A stretch of DNA of 64,000 nt from Heterocephalus glaber (taxonomy: Eukaryota > Chordata > Mammalia > Rodentia > Bathyergidae). The translations under genes and the position numbers were made by a program. The stretch spans positions 3,127,889 to 3,191,888 of the forward strand of contig NW_004624866.1 of NCBI RefSeq assembly GCF_000247695.1, given 5' to 3'. Shown piece after piece: positions 36,069 to 47,339 of this stretch (positions within the stretch are counted from its first letter, which is position 1; each line of letters starts with the position of its first letter). The notes below the pieces were generated by a model, which made no database searches, was not told the origin of the DNA, and was given only the letters and a program-made list of their open reading frames with translations.

Positions 36069-36596
36069 GTTTCTTATAAGAATTTTACATATAGTAGATT
36101 TTAGTTCTCATAGTTATTTAGCATACTTATTTTTTAATTCAATAATTATTTTCTCAGTACCATATAGTTTAATGGTAATATTTATGCCAGTAGTTTTCAA
36201 TTTGATGCATATTAGATTCAACAAAAAGCTGTAAAAAGTACATTATTAATCAGAGAAACTATGTCAATGTCTCAGAGATAGGTTGTTCATATAGCAGATT
36301 ACTTTGTTTTCTTGAAAGCTCTTTAATGAACTTCAATATATACCAGATTAAATATGGTGCCCCACACTGTGAATATACAAAGACATGTTTGGTACCAGCT
36401 CTTTCCTCAAGTTGCTAATATTCAAGTGGTGGAAATATCTATAGTGTATTATAAATATTTAAATCAGGCCATCCAAAAGGTAAGCTCTAATTTATAACAT
36501 TTATTGATATTCACAGGGTAAATACTTTCATCATTTCCAATTACAAGGTTTCCACATGACTTACTCAACATGGAGTTAGGAAGAGATGTAAAACAG

Positions 36597-36705
36597 AATG
36601 GCATTGGGCTGGGGATTTACCTCAGTGGTTCCTGAGCCAACCTCGAAAGCACAAGGTCCCGAGTTCGACCCCTGGTACCAAAAAAAAGATAACAGGAATG
36701 GCATT
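36597..36705 (+). mobile_element. tRNA-derived SINE with 9-bp target duplication
   Basis: GGGCTGGGGATTTACCTCAG, GTCCCGAGTTCGACCCC (B box nearly intact), TGGTACC and an A8 tail. AATGGCATT flanks it at 36597-36605 and 36697-36705. Confidence 0.95.
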
Positions 36706-37954
36706 ATAGAGTATTTCTAACACAGATATGTAATATACATAAATAACCTAAAGAGCATAGGTAATAATAAAATGTAACAAAATATAGCAAGTTAGAAATT
36801 CTAATTATATGTGGTCCATATTTTAATATAATTCATTTAATTTAAAGTTTATGTAATTTAATTTTGATAATATCTGTGATTAACAAACAGCTCACCATAT
36901 CTTTATAAATTTTAAAGAGTTTTGGGGAGCCTTCATGAACAAGGTCTAGCACATAATAATTTTTAGCATATATTAACTAAAATAGAATATTGGAAATAAA
37001 CAAGCACTGTGGAAGATTGCTATCCCTTTCTCTCCTGAAAGCCAAAAAGTAGAGGATGTAGAGTACGTAATATCCCCATTTTACCAAGAAATGAATTCAC
37101 CAATCAAGACTTACAGAGATCCCAGTTTTTCCCCTCTTGCCACAGATCTGAACCCCAACATCCTCATCTTCTTCCCACTCACTAACTTTACTAATATGCC
37201 TGAATCATCCCTGAAACAAGATACAGAAAGTGGGGGCCTAGTTTTATAAAAGAATTTTGGTCATTAGCATATGTACCTTTAAAAGTCTTGTAAGCTAATA
37301 CTTAATGGTCCTTGATCTGATTCTCTTTTAATCACAAAGTTTGAAATAAAATCTCAGAGATATTTGCCAGTGATATCCTCCTAACTACATCCACTGAACC
37401 AGGTCTTCCCTTTCCTCAACTTTTTATACTCCTTTACCTATATATTTTTTATACTCTTTCTGATTTCAGGTAAGTGTATAATAGAAGTGGACATGGGAAA
37501 AGTTTGGAATTGGACAAAAGAGCACAGTTCTTACTACACTGGATTCCTATGGGAGGCAGTTATAATGTAGCCAGGGGAAAAAGAGAAAGAATCAAATTCT
37601 TTAAGAGAGAATATAATGAAATTTTGAAAAGCTATCACCAGTGGACCAAATGAATATCCTATGCTCTGGCAGCATTACTCAAGAGCAATAAATTAAAATG
37701 TTTTTTATTTATATTTACTTAAATACTTTTGCTTCTGGCTTTTAAGTCATTTTCACAGAAATACTAATTTAGTTTGTCCAAGCAAAAACTCAACTCAACT
37801 CTTTAAAGAGGATGTTGACCTGTGGACCAGCAACCCAGACATTGCCTATATGCATGCATACGCTCAGTGGTAGTGTGTGCTTCCTAGGGAAGCAGGTGGC
37901 TAGGTTTTAATATCCTGAATAAAACTTACTTTTCCATTATTATGGTTAGACAGT
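36706..37954. other. Unique AT-rich DNA
   Basis: No recognised gene or repeat. Frames are short and motif-free. Confidence 0.5.
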
Positions 37955-38168
37955 TAGTCTAGCAGTTCAGAGCCGGTAATTGAAGTCACAGAGACCTGGG
38001 TTTGAAGCCTAAATCTTCCACTTAGCAACCATGTAAGCTTAGGCAAGATAACTGACTTCTTAAAACTTTACTTTCATTTAATGTAAAAAAAGGATAAAAA
38101 TAATACTCCTTGCCTAATAGTGCTTAGGTAATTTGTGGAAAGTATCACAATGGCTAGCACATAATAAA
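37955..38168 (+). mobile_element. MIR SINE
   Basis: TTCAGAGCCGGTAATTGAAG, AGACCTGGGTTTGAAGCCTA, CCACTTAGCAACCATGTAAG, TTAGGCAAGATAACTGACTT and ATGGCTAGCACATAATAAAC match sense MIR along nearly its whole length. Confidence 0.85.
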
Positions 38169-38420
38169 CTATATATACATATATACAACTATGTAAAACA
38201 GTGTGTGTGTATGTATATACAGTATATACATATATATAACTATTTTGTATGCAATATTCACCACTCCGAAATAACAAGGGATATTTTAAAATAACACAAT
38301 TTGTCAATAAAACAAGAAAATCAACCATTGATAGATTTAGAAATTGGACATGTCACACACAAATATATGTATTTTATCATAAGAGATTTATATATATATA
38401 ATATATATATAATCACAGAG
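38168..38420. repeat. TA/TG-rich low-complexity stretch
   Basis: Alternating TA runs occur at 38170-38185, at 38210-38240 (mixed with TGTG) and at 38388-38412. The last is self-complementary and could extrude a cruciform. A similar patch lies near 38900-38930. Confidence 0.8.
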
Positions 38421-39059
38421 AATTGAATGTAGATATTTATTTAAACAGGTGTGGAAGAAATAAGATGTAAAAGTGGACATCTGGAATAACAGTAACAGTA
38501 CCTGGAAAAGGGTTGGAATCCCAAAGAGAGTGAGATGATATCTTCAAAATAGTTAAAGCAAATAATAACTGACTTAGAAGTCTGTCACTAGTGAAAATAT
38601 TCTTCAAAAAAGAAAGCAAATGAAGAGTTTTTTCTTATAAAACTTAAAGTCTTTAACAGCAGCAAACATGCATCAAAGAAAATTATAGGGTGTTCTTCAG
38701 ATGGAAAGAAATTTATTTTCCATGGTACCTTGGATATGCAAGAGAGAAGGCAGACCAATAGAAAAGATCATGATGTTGCATATCTAAATGTATAGTATTT
38801 CATGTGCAAAACATACTAATAATGTATTGAGAAGCTTATGGTGAAAAGAACAATATATGAGAAGTGGCAAATTATATTCTAAGCATTAGTATTACAAATA
38901 TCTATATGTATATACATATATATGTATATATCCTGATTTCTTTTTTTTGTTTGTTTTCACAAGTTGTTTTCCTCCAATAAACAGTTTACATTTCTGAGTG
39001 TATCTCAGTATCTGTTTCCTAGACAAACCAACCTGTGATATCTTCAACTTTAGAAGCTA

Positions 39060-39360
39060 ATGCCATTTTTATTTTTCAAATCACACTTTCATTAGCACTA
39101 CAAGAGTTCCAATTGATCCACATTCTTACAAACACATAGTATTATCAGTTTTATTAACTTAAACTTTGGTAGTATGCACTATGTAGTACTGTATCATTGA
39201 TTTAATACTGCACATTTCTCCAATAGTCAATGGTGTTTAGCATTTTTTCAAAGTTATTATAAAATGCTTTTTTATATTCTCTCCCCTTTTTATAATTGGT
39301 TTATATTTAGTAATTTTTAATTGTAATTTTATGTTCCTTAAAACTCTCTATGAGATTTCT
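39060..39360 (-). mobile_element. LINE-1 3' fragment, antisense
   Basis: AGAGTTCCAATTGATCCACATTC, ACATAGTATTATCAGTTTTA, GGTAGTATGCACTATGTAGT and TTTCTCCAATAGTCAATGG match the antisense ORF2-end/3'UTR region of old mammalian L1. Confidence 0.7.
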
Positions 39361-39946
39361 TTGAAGCATGGAGTTAAGCTGTGTTCCATCAGAAAGGAAT
39401 TGCACTTGCATTCACTGTGAGCCCAGCCCACTGCCAACTACTGCAAACAAATGGATGAATTTAGAGATATTTTAGGGTAGGCAGGACATTTAGTCTATTC
39501 TGAAACTAAAATTACTGTGAATTTTGGCTACAACATCTCATTTTTTTGGCTTCTCCCCCCAGAGCTATAAAGGTAGACCAGACAAATATCTCCAATGCCT
39601 TCCTGTGAGGGCAATTTCCTTTCTCCTAAATTAAAGCCCTTGAGAGTGGTATCCTTCAGGATCTAGCTGGCCAAGACAAAAATCTATGGTTTAGCCCTTC
39701 CCCTTGGTCGGCTCACAAGGTTTGCCTCCTTCTCACCTAAGTAAGCTCATTACAACAGATCTCGGCTACTGGAGATTGGGAGATAAAAATCCAGGGAAAT
39801 TTTCAGTTCCATGACTCATTAAATTCCAAGAATCTTACCATATCTAGTTAGTGGGTAGAGGTGTGCTAGTGAATATTTAACCACCAGATCTCCAGGAAAA
39901 AGAAGGGGGACCTGCCCAAGAAAACCCCAGATACATCATGTTTACA

Positions 39947-40046
39947 GGGGCTGGGGATGTAGCTCAGTGGCACAGTGCCTGCCTGGCAAGCACTGGGCCC
40001 TGAGTTCCATTCCCAGCACCCAAAAAATACAATAAATAAACATAGT
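39947..40046 (+). mobile_element. ID-like SINE (AGCACC subfamily)
   Basis: GGGGCTGGGGATGTAGCTCA, CCTGCCTGGCAAGCACTGG, GAGTTCCATTCCCAGCACC and an A-rich tail. An imperfect duplication (CATCATGTTTAC / CATAGTGTTTAC) flanks it. This is the classic rodent ID layout. Confidence 0.92.
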
Positions 40047-40496
40047 GTTTACCAAGTCCCGTAGTGGAAATAGTGCCAGCATGACCAATTTCAAGTTACT
40101 AGTATAGCCTCACTGGACACAGTATTAGGCAGAAATATATGGTAGTATGCCATTCTAAAATTATTGTACAGTTACAGTAGATGTAAGTATATTTAAGATC
40201 ATAAGTAATAGCATAGTTGATAAAGTAATTACAAGGTTGTAAATTTTAGTATTTATTATTTTTATTGTTAATATAACATTTGATTATAAGTTCACTTAAT
40301 TTAGTTTTTAAGAAGAGCAAAGTTTTAAAACTGGCTTAGAAAGTTTTAAAAAATTAAAAGATAATTTTTTATAAATCTATAATGCAGTTCCACAGACTGT
40401 GGGGAATTCTTTTTTATTTTTTAATTCTATCAACACTTTTATGTGTGATACACTATATACCATATTGCCTGAAATTGAAGTTTCTTGAAAGCATTT

Positions 40497-40680
40497 CCCA
40501 TGTATTTTGACATTTGATACACACAACAACCCTAGTGATTTTGTACTATTATTCAGCCCATTTCAGAGATGAAGAAATTAAGTGACAGAGAAACTAAGTT
40601 GCTATGGCTTCACAGAAAATGAGTAACAGAGCCAGAATTTGTACCCAGATAATCCAGGATTTATGTTCCATTTTTAAACT
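40497..40680 (-). mobile_element. MIR SINE, antisense
   Basis: CACACAACAACCCTAGTGATT, CCCATTTCAGAGATGAAGAA, GAAACTAAGTTGC, GAGTAACAGAGCCAGAATTT and GTACCCAGATAATCCAGGAT match antisense MIR in order. Confidence 0.8.
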
Positions 40681-41344
40681 ATATTCTAACGTTCTTCTCA
40701 AATGAATAACCAAAGCAGAGACATTTGTTTGTATTCTTTAAGCTTAAAGGGGATGGGCAACCACTCATGCTCTTTTTTTATTTGCTCAAGAAAATTACAG
40801 GGATGCACCATTAAGCTATAAGTAAGACTCTTGTACAAATCCCACATCAGTGTCTCAATTGGGGAGGGTCACAAAAAAAAAGACATGGAAATTTGTTCTA
40901 TACTCAAAGCACTATTATAACTGGAATCCAATCATGAACAATTATCATACATACCCTAACCAAGAGACATTCTATAAAATAACTGGTCTGGTCACATAAA
41001 AAATATCCATTTACTATATACTGAAAAAGATTTAAAAATTATTCCAGAATAAAGGTGACTAAAAGATGTGACAATAAAATATAGCACATGATATTTGGTT
41101 TCCTTTTGTTATGAAAGACATTATTGGAACTAGTGGTTAAATTGGGATAAGGTATATAGATAAGATAATATTATCACACCAATGTTAATTTCTTGATTTT
41201 GATAATTATGCTGTGATTATAAATGAGAATTCTTTGCTTGTAGGAAAAAGACCCTAAAGGGAAAAAAAAGGTCATCAAGAAGCAACTTACTCTTAAGAAG
41301 AAATATTATATAAATATAAAGAAAGGAATCCATTAAGTATAAAT

Positions 41345-41347
<3 letters not shown>
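40681..41347. other. Unique AT-rich DNA
   Basis: Nothing recognised. Confidence 0.5.

Positions 41348-41379
<32 letters not shown>
41348..41379. repeat. (CA)n microsatellite
   Basis: Uninterrupted alternating AC over about 32 bases, followed by a short (GA)n. Likely polymorphic. Confidence 0.95.
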
Positions 41380-41381
<2 letters not shown>

Positions 41382-41434
41382 AAGAGAGAGAGAAAGTCAA
41401 ATCTAGTAAATTACTGTTTGGGAAACCTGAGTCA

Positions 41435-41542
41435 AAAGGCTATTTTTCTTGTTTTGTACTTGGGATTGAACTTGGGACCTTGTGCTTGCAAGGCAGGCGG
41501 CTGAACCATTGAGCTAAATCCCCAGCCCCAAAGGCTATTTTT
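41435..41542 (-). mobile_element. tRNA-derived SINE, antisense, 13-bp target duplication
   Basis: TTTTGTACTTGGGATTGAAC through CCATTGAGCTAAATCCCCAGC. AAAGGCTATTTTT flanks it at 41435-41447 and 41530-41542. Confidence 0.95.
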
Positions 41543-42429
41543 TTATAGACTTGAAAATGTTCTGTCAACCTAAAGGAATGCTTGAATAAAAGATTAAAAA
41601 TCAATAATCAAAGAAGAATGCATGGAACTTTGTTTTCATGCTCTGTCATGAGTAGGATTTAGCCCTTCTCAAGTATGTGAGTATCTATTTCAGTCTCTCT
41701 TCTGACTTCTTTATGCCATCTGAACTTCAGTTCCATTCTGTTTCTGAGAAGTCCTCAGAGTGGGTTAGCTGATCACCTCCAATTCTGCTCACTGATGAGT
41801 CTGACTTGGCTGCCATTGCTTGAGTTCTCATAGCAGGTTCTCTCCCCATCTGCCTTTGCAGCAGAGGCTGTGGCAGGGCAGTTTTCGTTACCATAGACAC
41901 AGGCAGGCAGACAACAATGATTGACATGTCTGGTACACACAGGATAATGACAGAACTACAAACAAACAAAACCAAAATAAAACGAAATAAAAACAAAAAA
42001 GATTGATGATTGCAAGATTTCCAGTGCAGTGTGTGCAAGGTTCCCACTGTTCTAAGTTTAGCCAGTGGCGTATTGAATCAAAAGACATGACATCATTCAG
42101 AGAAGTAAATGAATTTCTTTACATCATACAGAAAGTTAACATTAAATTCCAAAATGCCAAGGTTGAATGACTTTTATTATTTCACAAATCAAGCTGATCA
42201 TCTTTATATTAAATACCAACTCCACAAACATTTTCCAATATTCCCTTTTCTTTTAATGGTTTTTGTATCTTTTTGCTTTCTTGTTCAGTGGCAATCTTGT
42301 GTTTGGGAGTGATGGTTCAAAGGTTAAGGATTTGGTTTGGATCCATTTCATTTATTGATTATTGTAGCACCATATCACAATTTTAAACAGCCAAAAAGAC
42401 AATTCTTTCTTTAAAACTATCCTAAGATA
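41543..42429. other. Unique DNA, no gene supported
   Basis: A 106-codon minus-strand frame at 41727-42047 contains a hydrophobic run but has no known domain and no flanking gene structure. I do not call it a gene. Confidence 0.45.
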
Positions 42430-42960
42430 CCAACAGCTTTCATCACCTTTTCCAAGAAGAATTTCTCTAAAGGAAACCGGGAGATCTGGTTTTATGTTAT
42501 TTAGGTCATTTAATCAGAAAGCAAATCATTTGTCTTCCATGGTGCCCTTGCCAGAAGATCCCCAACTCATTAGTGTGCTATTAATGAGGCTGGATTTTAA
42601 AGCAGGTGTTGTTAAGTGCAATCAGAGCAGCTTTATTAAACTGCAAATTGTCCTGCGATGACAAAGGAAGTCAGATTGGTCCATACGCAGTTAACCTTTG
42701 TCTATATGCATGACTTGGCTGATTAAACAGCAATTGATAATGACCTTCAGTCTGGCAAAGCTGGAAAAAGGTGATGTCTGATGTTGGCATTCATTGCATG
42801 TGATGTGAGTGACAGGCGGGCAGTCTCTTTAATTTAGAAATCTATAATACAATTTCAAAATTAACTAATATTGCAGTGCAATGAACCACTAATTTATGTG
42901 TATTAAACTGATATTTTGATGTGCATGTTATTTCAGAGAAGAGCATTATTGCTCTTGAGG
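42430..42960. promoter_or_regulatory. Candidate conserved non-coding element
   Basis: About 530 bases are free of any repeat I recognise, less AT-rich than their surroundings and not protein-coding. They are dense in short developmental transcription-factor-type words: CATTAGTG and ATTAATGAGG (homeodomain), AACCTTTGTC (SOX/TCF-like), CTGATTAAACAGCAATTGATAATG, GAGTGACAGGCGGGC (TGACAG, TALE-like) and TTTAATTTAG. Mammalian developmental enhancers in gene deserts often look like this. Without an alignment this remains a hypothesis. Confidence 0.4.
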
Positions 42961-45119
42961 GTTCATATTGGGGCAAAGTTGCTTGGACCATCCTGAGTAG
43001 CTAGAAAAGAAGACTGTGAAAAGATAAGAGAGTTGGTTTGGGGAATTTATGAATTACTTTACTGTATATACCAGGCTTTTAACATGTTGAAGGTCCCGGC
43101 CTGGTAAGTTAAACACAGCCCCTGGTTCTGATGACTACATAATGGGGTGATAGACAACCACAGCAATTTTGTTTCAATTTATTCAGTGAAAAAGCAGTTT
43201 CTCATTAGCACCTGAGGAAAAAAAAAAATGCTTTCTGTAATTCTCAGGACCTCAACTGACTCCAAAACTGTGGAGGAAGATGCAGCACACAATGAAGAAA
43301 TTTTAATTTACGTAGGGTATATTATACGGTAGATACTTCCTTTGTGTAACCTCATTGAGTCCTGGAAGCAATTCTTAGATAAATATAATTGGTCTTGTTT
43401 TATAGATAAGGAAACAAATTAATCATGAGTTGAGTATTTTCCTTGAACTCAGTTAATTAAAATACGGATCAGAAATCAAACTCTGTTTGTCTCTAAAATC
43501 CACAACATCCTAAATCACCAAGTAGAAACAACCAAAATAAAAAGAGTAAGTGAATGGCAAAATTTTTATCATTTATGATATTCCTATGCACATGTATATT
43601 TGTGTACTTTCTAGTTTGTTTCTTGGTTTGAGGAATATAATAATGAGTTATTTTGTCTTGAAATCAGTTTTGAACAATGGTTTTTGCCTTATGGCATTAT
43701 ACTTATACTTCATGTTTTGCAAGTTCATATTTGTGAGCAGACATTCCACAACTTTACCATTTATCATACCATCTGTCCTTTCCATGTGATAGCCTTTACA
43801 AAGTATTCGACTAAAATATATATAGTATAACGTTGAAGTTTTACTAACACCCATATATCCAAGTTTGGGATTAAGGATGTTTTATTCTGGGGCATGTTAA
43901 TAAATGTGCTGGGTGTAAATAGGTTTGTTTAACTGTTAAACAAAGTTAGAGAGCTTTCTTTCTTAATGTAGGAGCTTTCAGAACCTTTAATATGCTAATG
44001 ATATTGTGGCTTTCAGAGAAGAGAATTTGGTATTCTACATTTCCCAAGCTTTCCTGACCATCAGGCTCTTTGTTCTTTCAGCCCCAATTAATACTCACAA
44101 GAATTAGTGTGTGTAGAACACAGGGAGCCCCTCCCCTATAAAATGTTAGCAACCAAGTATCAATGTAGAGCAGTCAGAGAAAAGAAATAGAGGAAATGAT
44201 CCTAATATAGGAAACAAAAAATCCAATAGTTGATTTGCTTTTTTTACACCTTTGCCAGAACCTGTTGTGATTATTTAAACACTGGAACAATCTTAATAAA
44301 TGGTATGATCATTAATTACATAAATATAAGTGATATTCATCTAAATTGCCTAAAGGAAACATCAATAGTTACTATAAATATTACTTGAGGTTTCCTGACT
44401 CCTACATCTCTTCTGAATGACACTTGAATGAACTATTCATTTTCAGATTATATAAAAGTAATTAAAAGATTAATTGGGGTAAATGGAATGTGAGATTTTG
44501 AAATAAACTCTATGGATTTGCTAAGAATTGGCTCAAACTCATAAAAGTACTAATTATTTGCAGCTTTACTAGTTATACTGTGTTGTTCTAAGTCAACTAT
44601 GGTTGCAAATTTAGAATCGTCTTTTCCAAAGTACATTTAAAAAGCTACCTTTGGAGATCTGATGCACAATCAGGTCAACTGTCAATCACTCTTCATAAGG
44701 GCAGTATCTCTGAGGTCCTGGCTAGGATCCTCCACTTTTTGTCTTTGCTCTATGATATTGCTTCTGTTCGATGTTCATCCTACTGGTTGCCTTCTGGCAA
44801 CAGCGCTATTAAATCAATAACACTAAACTCGAACTCTTTATCTTCTTGTGCAAATCTTAAATTACAGGTAATGTCTGCCACTACAAGTTAATTTGCTATG
44901 TTATAGTTGTCATTGCTATAGTACTTCCTGTTCTGTTAGGGTTACTGCATGAATTTGAGTATCATTGTAACCGTGGGAGCTGACCTGCCCTGCAATTGTA
45001 TCTTGGAGTCCCTGGAATATTTCCAAGCATACCCTAGAATAGTATCATTGCCTGGAAATGCTTTCTACTCACAGGGAAAAAAAGAAGCCTGGAAGACTGA
45101 GGAGTGTTATATTTAAAAA
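42961..45119. other. Repeat-poor unique DNA
   Basis: No gene or repeat was recognised with confidence. The low repeat load across 42.4-46.1 kb contrasts with the rest of the window. Short frames have no motif. Confidence 0.5.
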
Positions 45120-45480
45120 TACATCAAATTGATTTGCCGCGGCTTCATAATTATTTTTTGCCAATCAAGTGTTTTTCATAATTCCTTGGCAAATCACTTG
45201 GTCCTACTTCATTTAAAAAAATTCTATTTCATTCTATCTCATATCTAAACTCTCTGACAGCAAAGAGATCCTCAAATTGACAAGTGATAAAAGTTATAAC
45301 TGGCATTAATTGCAGTGAGGCCAAGTGTTTAGCCTGATGTCAATCTCAAGTGGCTTTCACATATAGACTGGAGATCAGCAGTAAACAGCAATGAAATCTG
45401 GTCATCTGGCCATTATGACAGAATAGAGTTAACTACATTTTCTCCAAGGTCATTCATTTCTTTGTCAAATAATAAATAAG
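45120..45480. promoter_or_regulatory. Candidate conserved non-coding element (weaker)
   Basis: Repeat-free text with paired motifs: TTGCCAA near 45160 and its inverse TTGGCAA near 45187, and CAAGTG / CACTTG, both arranged as split palindromes. Also TTAATTGCAG, CAAGTGGC (NKX-like) and CTGGCCATTATGACAG. Suggestive only. Confidence 0.28.
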
Positions 45481-46131
45481 TTTGAATAAGGGTTATTTTA
45501 CAGGTTGAACCACTACAGGTTACAACTTGCATAGGTGAAAATTATTTTGGAGAATAGGATAAGAAAAGTATACTTTGGCTGATCAATGTTTCAGTTTTCT
45601 TGAGAAAAGAAATGCATTTACCACAACAGAATTATTTTGTAAATGAGGTCATAGGGCTGATTCACCTGGACAGCAATGAGATGGCACTGTACAGCTGTAT
45701 TATCCAAACCTCTGCATTAGAAATGCATTTCAGGGAGCTAGGAAAGGAAGTCAATCCATGCTGGAAAACTTCTAGCTATTGTAATACTTTTCAAAGAGGA
45801 AAATGAGTCCAAAAATCTTGGAAAGAATCTCTAGGAAATGTTTGTACTAGAAGCAACATTGCTATAAATGACCAAATGGTTTTACATTTCACAAATACTG
45901 TCCACTCTGTCCATCACATGGTTAAGAATAATGCGATATTCAAGATGGCATTGCTGAGGCTTCTTAAATGAAATTATAACTACTTTCACTGTTTTGTTTT
46001 ACTCATTTTCTTTTACAATTTTTTGGTTTGATTTGGGTTTTTTCTGTTTTGTGAGGTTTTCTCTTTTTTCTTTTCTTTTCTTTTTTTTTTTTTGCTTTGT
46101 TTTGTTATTTTACTTTACAGTTAGATGAAAA

Positions 46132-46258
46132 ATAGTGTAGCTGAGCATAATGGTGCATGCTTGTAATCTCAGCACTGTGGGATGCTGAGGCAAGAAGATT
46201 GAAAGTTACAACCCAGTCTTGACAACTTGATGAGTTAGCCAGACTCTGTCTCAAAATG
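46132..46258 (+). mobile_element. B1-like SINE, diverged
   Basis: GCTGAGCATAATGGTGCATG, CTTGTAATCTCAGCACTGTG, GATGCTGAGGCAAGAAGATT and ACTCTGTCTCAAAATGC are in B1 order. It is followed closely by a purine-rich tract. Confidence 0.85.
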
Positions 46259-46299
46259 CTGTATAAAAACAAGAAAGTAGCTCAATGTGAAGCCTCTGC

Positions 46300-46475
46300 A
46301 TTTATAAGGAAGGAGGGAGGGAGGGAAGGACGGAAGGAAGGAAAAAAGAAAGAGAGTGAGAAAGAGGGAGAAAGAAAGAAAGAAAGAAAGAGAGGGAGAA
46401 AGAGAGGGAGGGTGGAAAGGAAGGAAACAAGGAAAGAAAGAAGGAAGAAAGGAAGGGATGGAAGGGGGGGATGGA
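46300..46475. repeat. Polypurine (GGAA/GAAA/GGGA) tract
   Basis: About 170 bases are nearly all purine on the plus strand, with GGAAGGAA and GAAAGAAA runs. The plus-strand frame here (Lys/Glu/Arg-rich) is an artefact of the repeat. It is capable of triplex (H-DNA) structures and likely length-polymorphic. Confidence 0.92.
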
Positions 46476-46859
46476 AGACACTGTGTTATTCTAGGATATA
46501 GCTATCAGAGTAGTTCCCAGAGCAGCAGCAGCAGCACCGTGGGAGAAATTGCTTAGACAGCCAGTGCTCAGGCAGTATTGCAAACCTACTGCATCAAAAG
46601 TTCTGGCAATGGGCCCAGGAATCTGTGCAAAACCTGATATCCACTTACAAAAGTGAGGCATGGTGTGGTTCTAATTACAGAATAGTTTGAGAATCTTCCT
46701 GCTAAAATCTCTGGAAATAGGAGACCATTCCTCTGTCTTAATTGCTTAACTGCAAATTGAGAAGTGTGGGTTATGTAATTTCTAAGGGATTTTTCCAATC
46801 CTGTAATTCTACATTAATACTTGTTTATTAAAATTTAAACTCCACCATTGTCAGTTTTG

Positions 46860-47030
46860 AAAGTCAGAAAGCCATGATTTGAAGTTCATACTCTGCTCCT
46901 TAGTAGCTTTGTTTTCACCTATATAGTCTTTCAGACCTTCAGGTTCCCCTTCTGTAAAATGCAGATAACAATAGATTTTTAAGAGTTAAGGAGAAGACCC
47001 ATGTAGTGTGCTTAGCTGGAATAGAAAACC
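46860..47030 (+). mobile_element. MIR-like SINE
   Basis: TTCATACTCTGCTCCTTAGT, CAGGTTCCCCTTCTGTAAAATG and CAGATAACAATAGATTTTTAAG match the sense MIR core and 3' half. Diverged. Confidence 0.6.
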
Positions 47031-47339
47031 TCAGAAAGGGGCAATTAGTGTTATTTGGAAGTAGAGCTCAGGAAACAGATGCCCAAGTCAAAGAATTAGA
47101 AAAGGAACTTCCAGGTGGCATTATCGAAACACTGACATTTCCAGGACAAATGAACATGGTTAGTTTCATCTACTTATGACTGACTCAGGCTCTCAGACAA
47201 GTCACTGGCACTGAAGACATATTTTTCTATGAGGAAAAAAAGAAGTACTTTTTCATAGCATTTGATTGTCACAATTATTTTAAAATATGGAGAGGGATTC
47301 CCCACATTTGAGTGGAGCAATATGATGCTAATATAATAG

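Noticed and set aside
41727..42047. 106-codon minus-strand frame with a hydrophobic stretch
   Set aside because: The hydrophobic run comes from an A-rich plus-strand tract (AAACAAAACCAAAATAAAACG). No family resemblance.
46256..46556. Lys/Glu/Arg-rich frames
   Set aside because: Direct translation of the polypurine microsatellite.
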